Shown piece after piece: positions 5,007 through 5,913 of a DNA stretch of 5,913 bases (positions within the stretch are counted from its first letter, which is position 1; every line of letters starts with the position of its first letter). The stretch comes from an uncultured Lachnospiraceae bacterium. Its GTDB lineage: Bacteria > Bacillota_A > Clostridia > Lachnospirales > Lachnospiraceae. The stretch spans positions 1 through 5,913 of the forward strand of contig CAMWWS010000182.1 of assembly GCA_947178085.1 (NCBI GenBank), read 5' to 3'. The notes below the pieces were generated by a model, which saw only the letters and a program-made list of their open reading frames with translations, ran no database searches and had not been told where the DNA came from. A program made the translations under genes and the position numbers.

Positions 5007-5913
5007 TCATGCCGTTTCTTCTTTCAGAACCTTAAATGCGAGAAACGGCATCAAAGCCATAAAAGGATAAATATATCTGACCAGCACACATGGGCCGGCT
5101 AAAACAGTCAGAAAATATATCATTACAACCGCCCATGGAATCAACTGGCGGTATCGCTTCTGTTTCAAAAAAACAAGTCCCGCAAACAGTGTCAGAAAAC
5201 AGTACAGCGCCGGTGCAAACAAAATTTTTACAGGCAGAAAACGCTGGTGCACGCAATCCGTAGCTATCGCTTCATAGATATTTCTCACCACCGGCAGCAA
5301 GTTCTCTTTTTTTACAAAATCACCTGCAAAAACCGGTATTGCGTCCGTAATCAGATACCCTGTTCTGTCACGCCACCAGTCCTGATATACCAGACAATGC
5401 GATATATCCGTCAAAAACCAGTCTCCCATCGTCTGATATAACGGCGCAACTAAATATGAACCGGGATATTTAAATGCCAACCGCAGATAAATTTTTATAA
5501 AATCCGAAGAATTTTCCCTGAACAAATCATTATTGAAATACATCTTAACGCCGTCCGATATATAAGGGCGGTAGTTTTCCATTCCTTTCTTAGGCAGATA
5601 GGCGGTCAGCAATTCCAAATCTCCCTCGTCCATCTGCTCTCCGCTGCTCTTGTAAGCTCTTGCAAGCTGCTGTAACGGAATACTCAACGCTTCCGCCGAC
5701 TCTCCCGGTTCAGCATCGGTTAAATATACAAGAGTATGTTCTGCCGCAAAAAACAGGCATATACTTAAAAATGTAACAGCCGTAAGCTTTACCCACACTT
5801 CCAATTGGTTTTCTTTTGAAAAGTCACCAAACTTACGATGTAATTTAATACAAGGTAAAAAGCAACACAGCATGGTTATTAATAAAATTACAAAAAGTAA
5901 TATCTGTATATAT
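5007..5913 (-). CDS. Polytopic membrane protein, C-terminal part (DUF6020-like; N-terminus outside window)
   Basis: The frame is open to the right edge, giving 301 residues before the stop at 5007. The ATG at 5873 is not a credible start: it lies within a hydrophobic run (YIQILLFVILLIT before it) and has no ribosome binding site. Numbering from the window edge, membrane segments are at about 3-22, 42-64, 231-249, 257-278 and 280-297. Between the second and third is a ~165-residue hydrophilic loop, likely outside, with SIPLQQLARAY (77-87) and YRPYISDGVK (114-123). The IPLQQ-AR and YISD-VK stretches and the RYIYPFM near the end recall the DUF6020-type, glycosyltransferase-like membrane proteins of Lachnospiraceae, possibly involved in cell-surface glycans. 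This is recalled, not searched. The catalytic portion, if any, would be in the missing N-terminal half. Placement of the frame is firm, function weak. Confidence 0.75.
   Translation of the reverse strand, partial: YIQILLFVILLITMLCCFLPCIKLHRKFGDFSKENQLEVWVKLTAVTFLSICLFFAAEHTLVYLTDAEPGESAEALSIPLQQLARAYKSSGEQMDEGDLELLTAYLPKKGMENYRPYISDGVKMYFNNDLFRENSSDFIKIYLRLAFKYPGSYLVAPLYQTMGDWFLTDISHCLVYQDWWRDRTGYLITDAIPVFAGDFVKKENLLPVVRNIYEAIATDCVHQRFLPVKILFAPALYCFLTLFAGLVFLKQKRYRQLIPWAVVMIYFLTVLAGPCVLVRYIYPFMALMPFLAFKVLKEETA
5009..5051. terminator. Shared hairpin at the convergent gene junction
   Basis: ATGCCGTTTCT (5009-5019) and AGAAACGGCAT (5041-5051) are perfect 11-bp inverted arms around a 21-nt loop. 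The hairpin begins 8 nt after the dipeptidase stop and lies inside the last codons of the opposing membrane protein gene (MPF ... ETA-stop). Neither strand has a strong T-run after it; the minus strand continues GAAAATATTATTT. It may be a weak bidirectional terminator or a 3'-end-stabilising structure rather than a textbook intrinsic terminator. Confidence 0.5.

Noticed and set aside
5874..5913. ATG at 5873 as the true start of the right-hand membrane protein
   Set aside because: The frame remains open to the window edge with hydrophobic residues continuing the same membrane segment, and no ribosome binding site precedes the ATG.

Overview
The window looks like a chromosomal segment of a low- to mid-GC Gram-positive anaerobe, most likely a Clostridia/Lachnospiraceae member. 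This is inferred from strong AGGAGG-type ribosome binding sites, sigma-A-like extended -10 boxes, an ECF sigma factor followed by a single-pass membrane protein, and the style of the two M20 peptidases. No rRNA, tRNA, CRISPR array, transposase or phage gene is visible. The genus cannot be named from the sequence.

Layout. (a) 1-1284, minus strand: a sigma-70 family ECF sigma factor (169 aa) overlaps by 20 bp a single-pass membrane protein that runs off the left edge. This is a classic sigma/anti-sigma pair with translational coupling. (b) 1285-1420: sigma promoter region and a probable intrinsic terminator that isolates the sigma operon from its upstream neighbour. (c) 1421-1975, minus: an orphan 184-aa multi-pass membrane protein. 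(d) 2025-3251, minus: an M20D-type amidohydrolase with all metal ligands present. (e) 3252-3546: a 295-bp divergent intergenic region. It holds a 155-bp palindromic element with 25-bp perfect terminal inverted repeats, and two back-to-back extended -10 promoters. (f) 3547-5001, plus: a full-length PepD-like aminoacyl-histidine (Xaa-His) dipeptidase of family M20C. (g) 5007-5913, minus: the C-terminal 301 residues of a large polytopic membrane protein that runs off the right edge. It converges on the dipeptidase with a 5-bp gap, and a perfect 11-bp hairpin covers the junction.

How it fits together. The central pair is two divergently transcribed M20 metallohydrolases, one acting on N-acyl/amide substrates and one on His-containing dipeptides, whose promoters are interleaved. 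This suggests linked control of peptide and amino-acid salvage. The amidohydrolase message is predicted to begin just outside the palindromic element and to carry all of it as a structured leader of about 208 nt. That element is the most unusual thing in the window. It looks like a non-autonomous mobile or repeat element (MITE-like) that now sits in a 5' UTR. The sigma/anti-sigma unit is a separate envelope or signal-response module. No complete new multi-gene defence or metabolic system is visible here.
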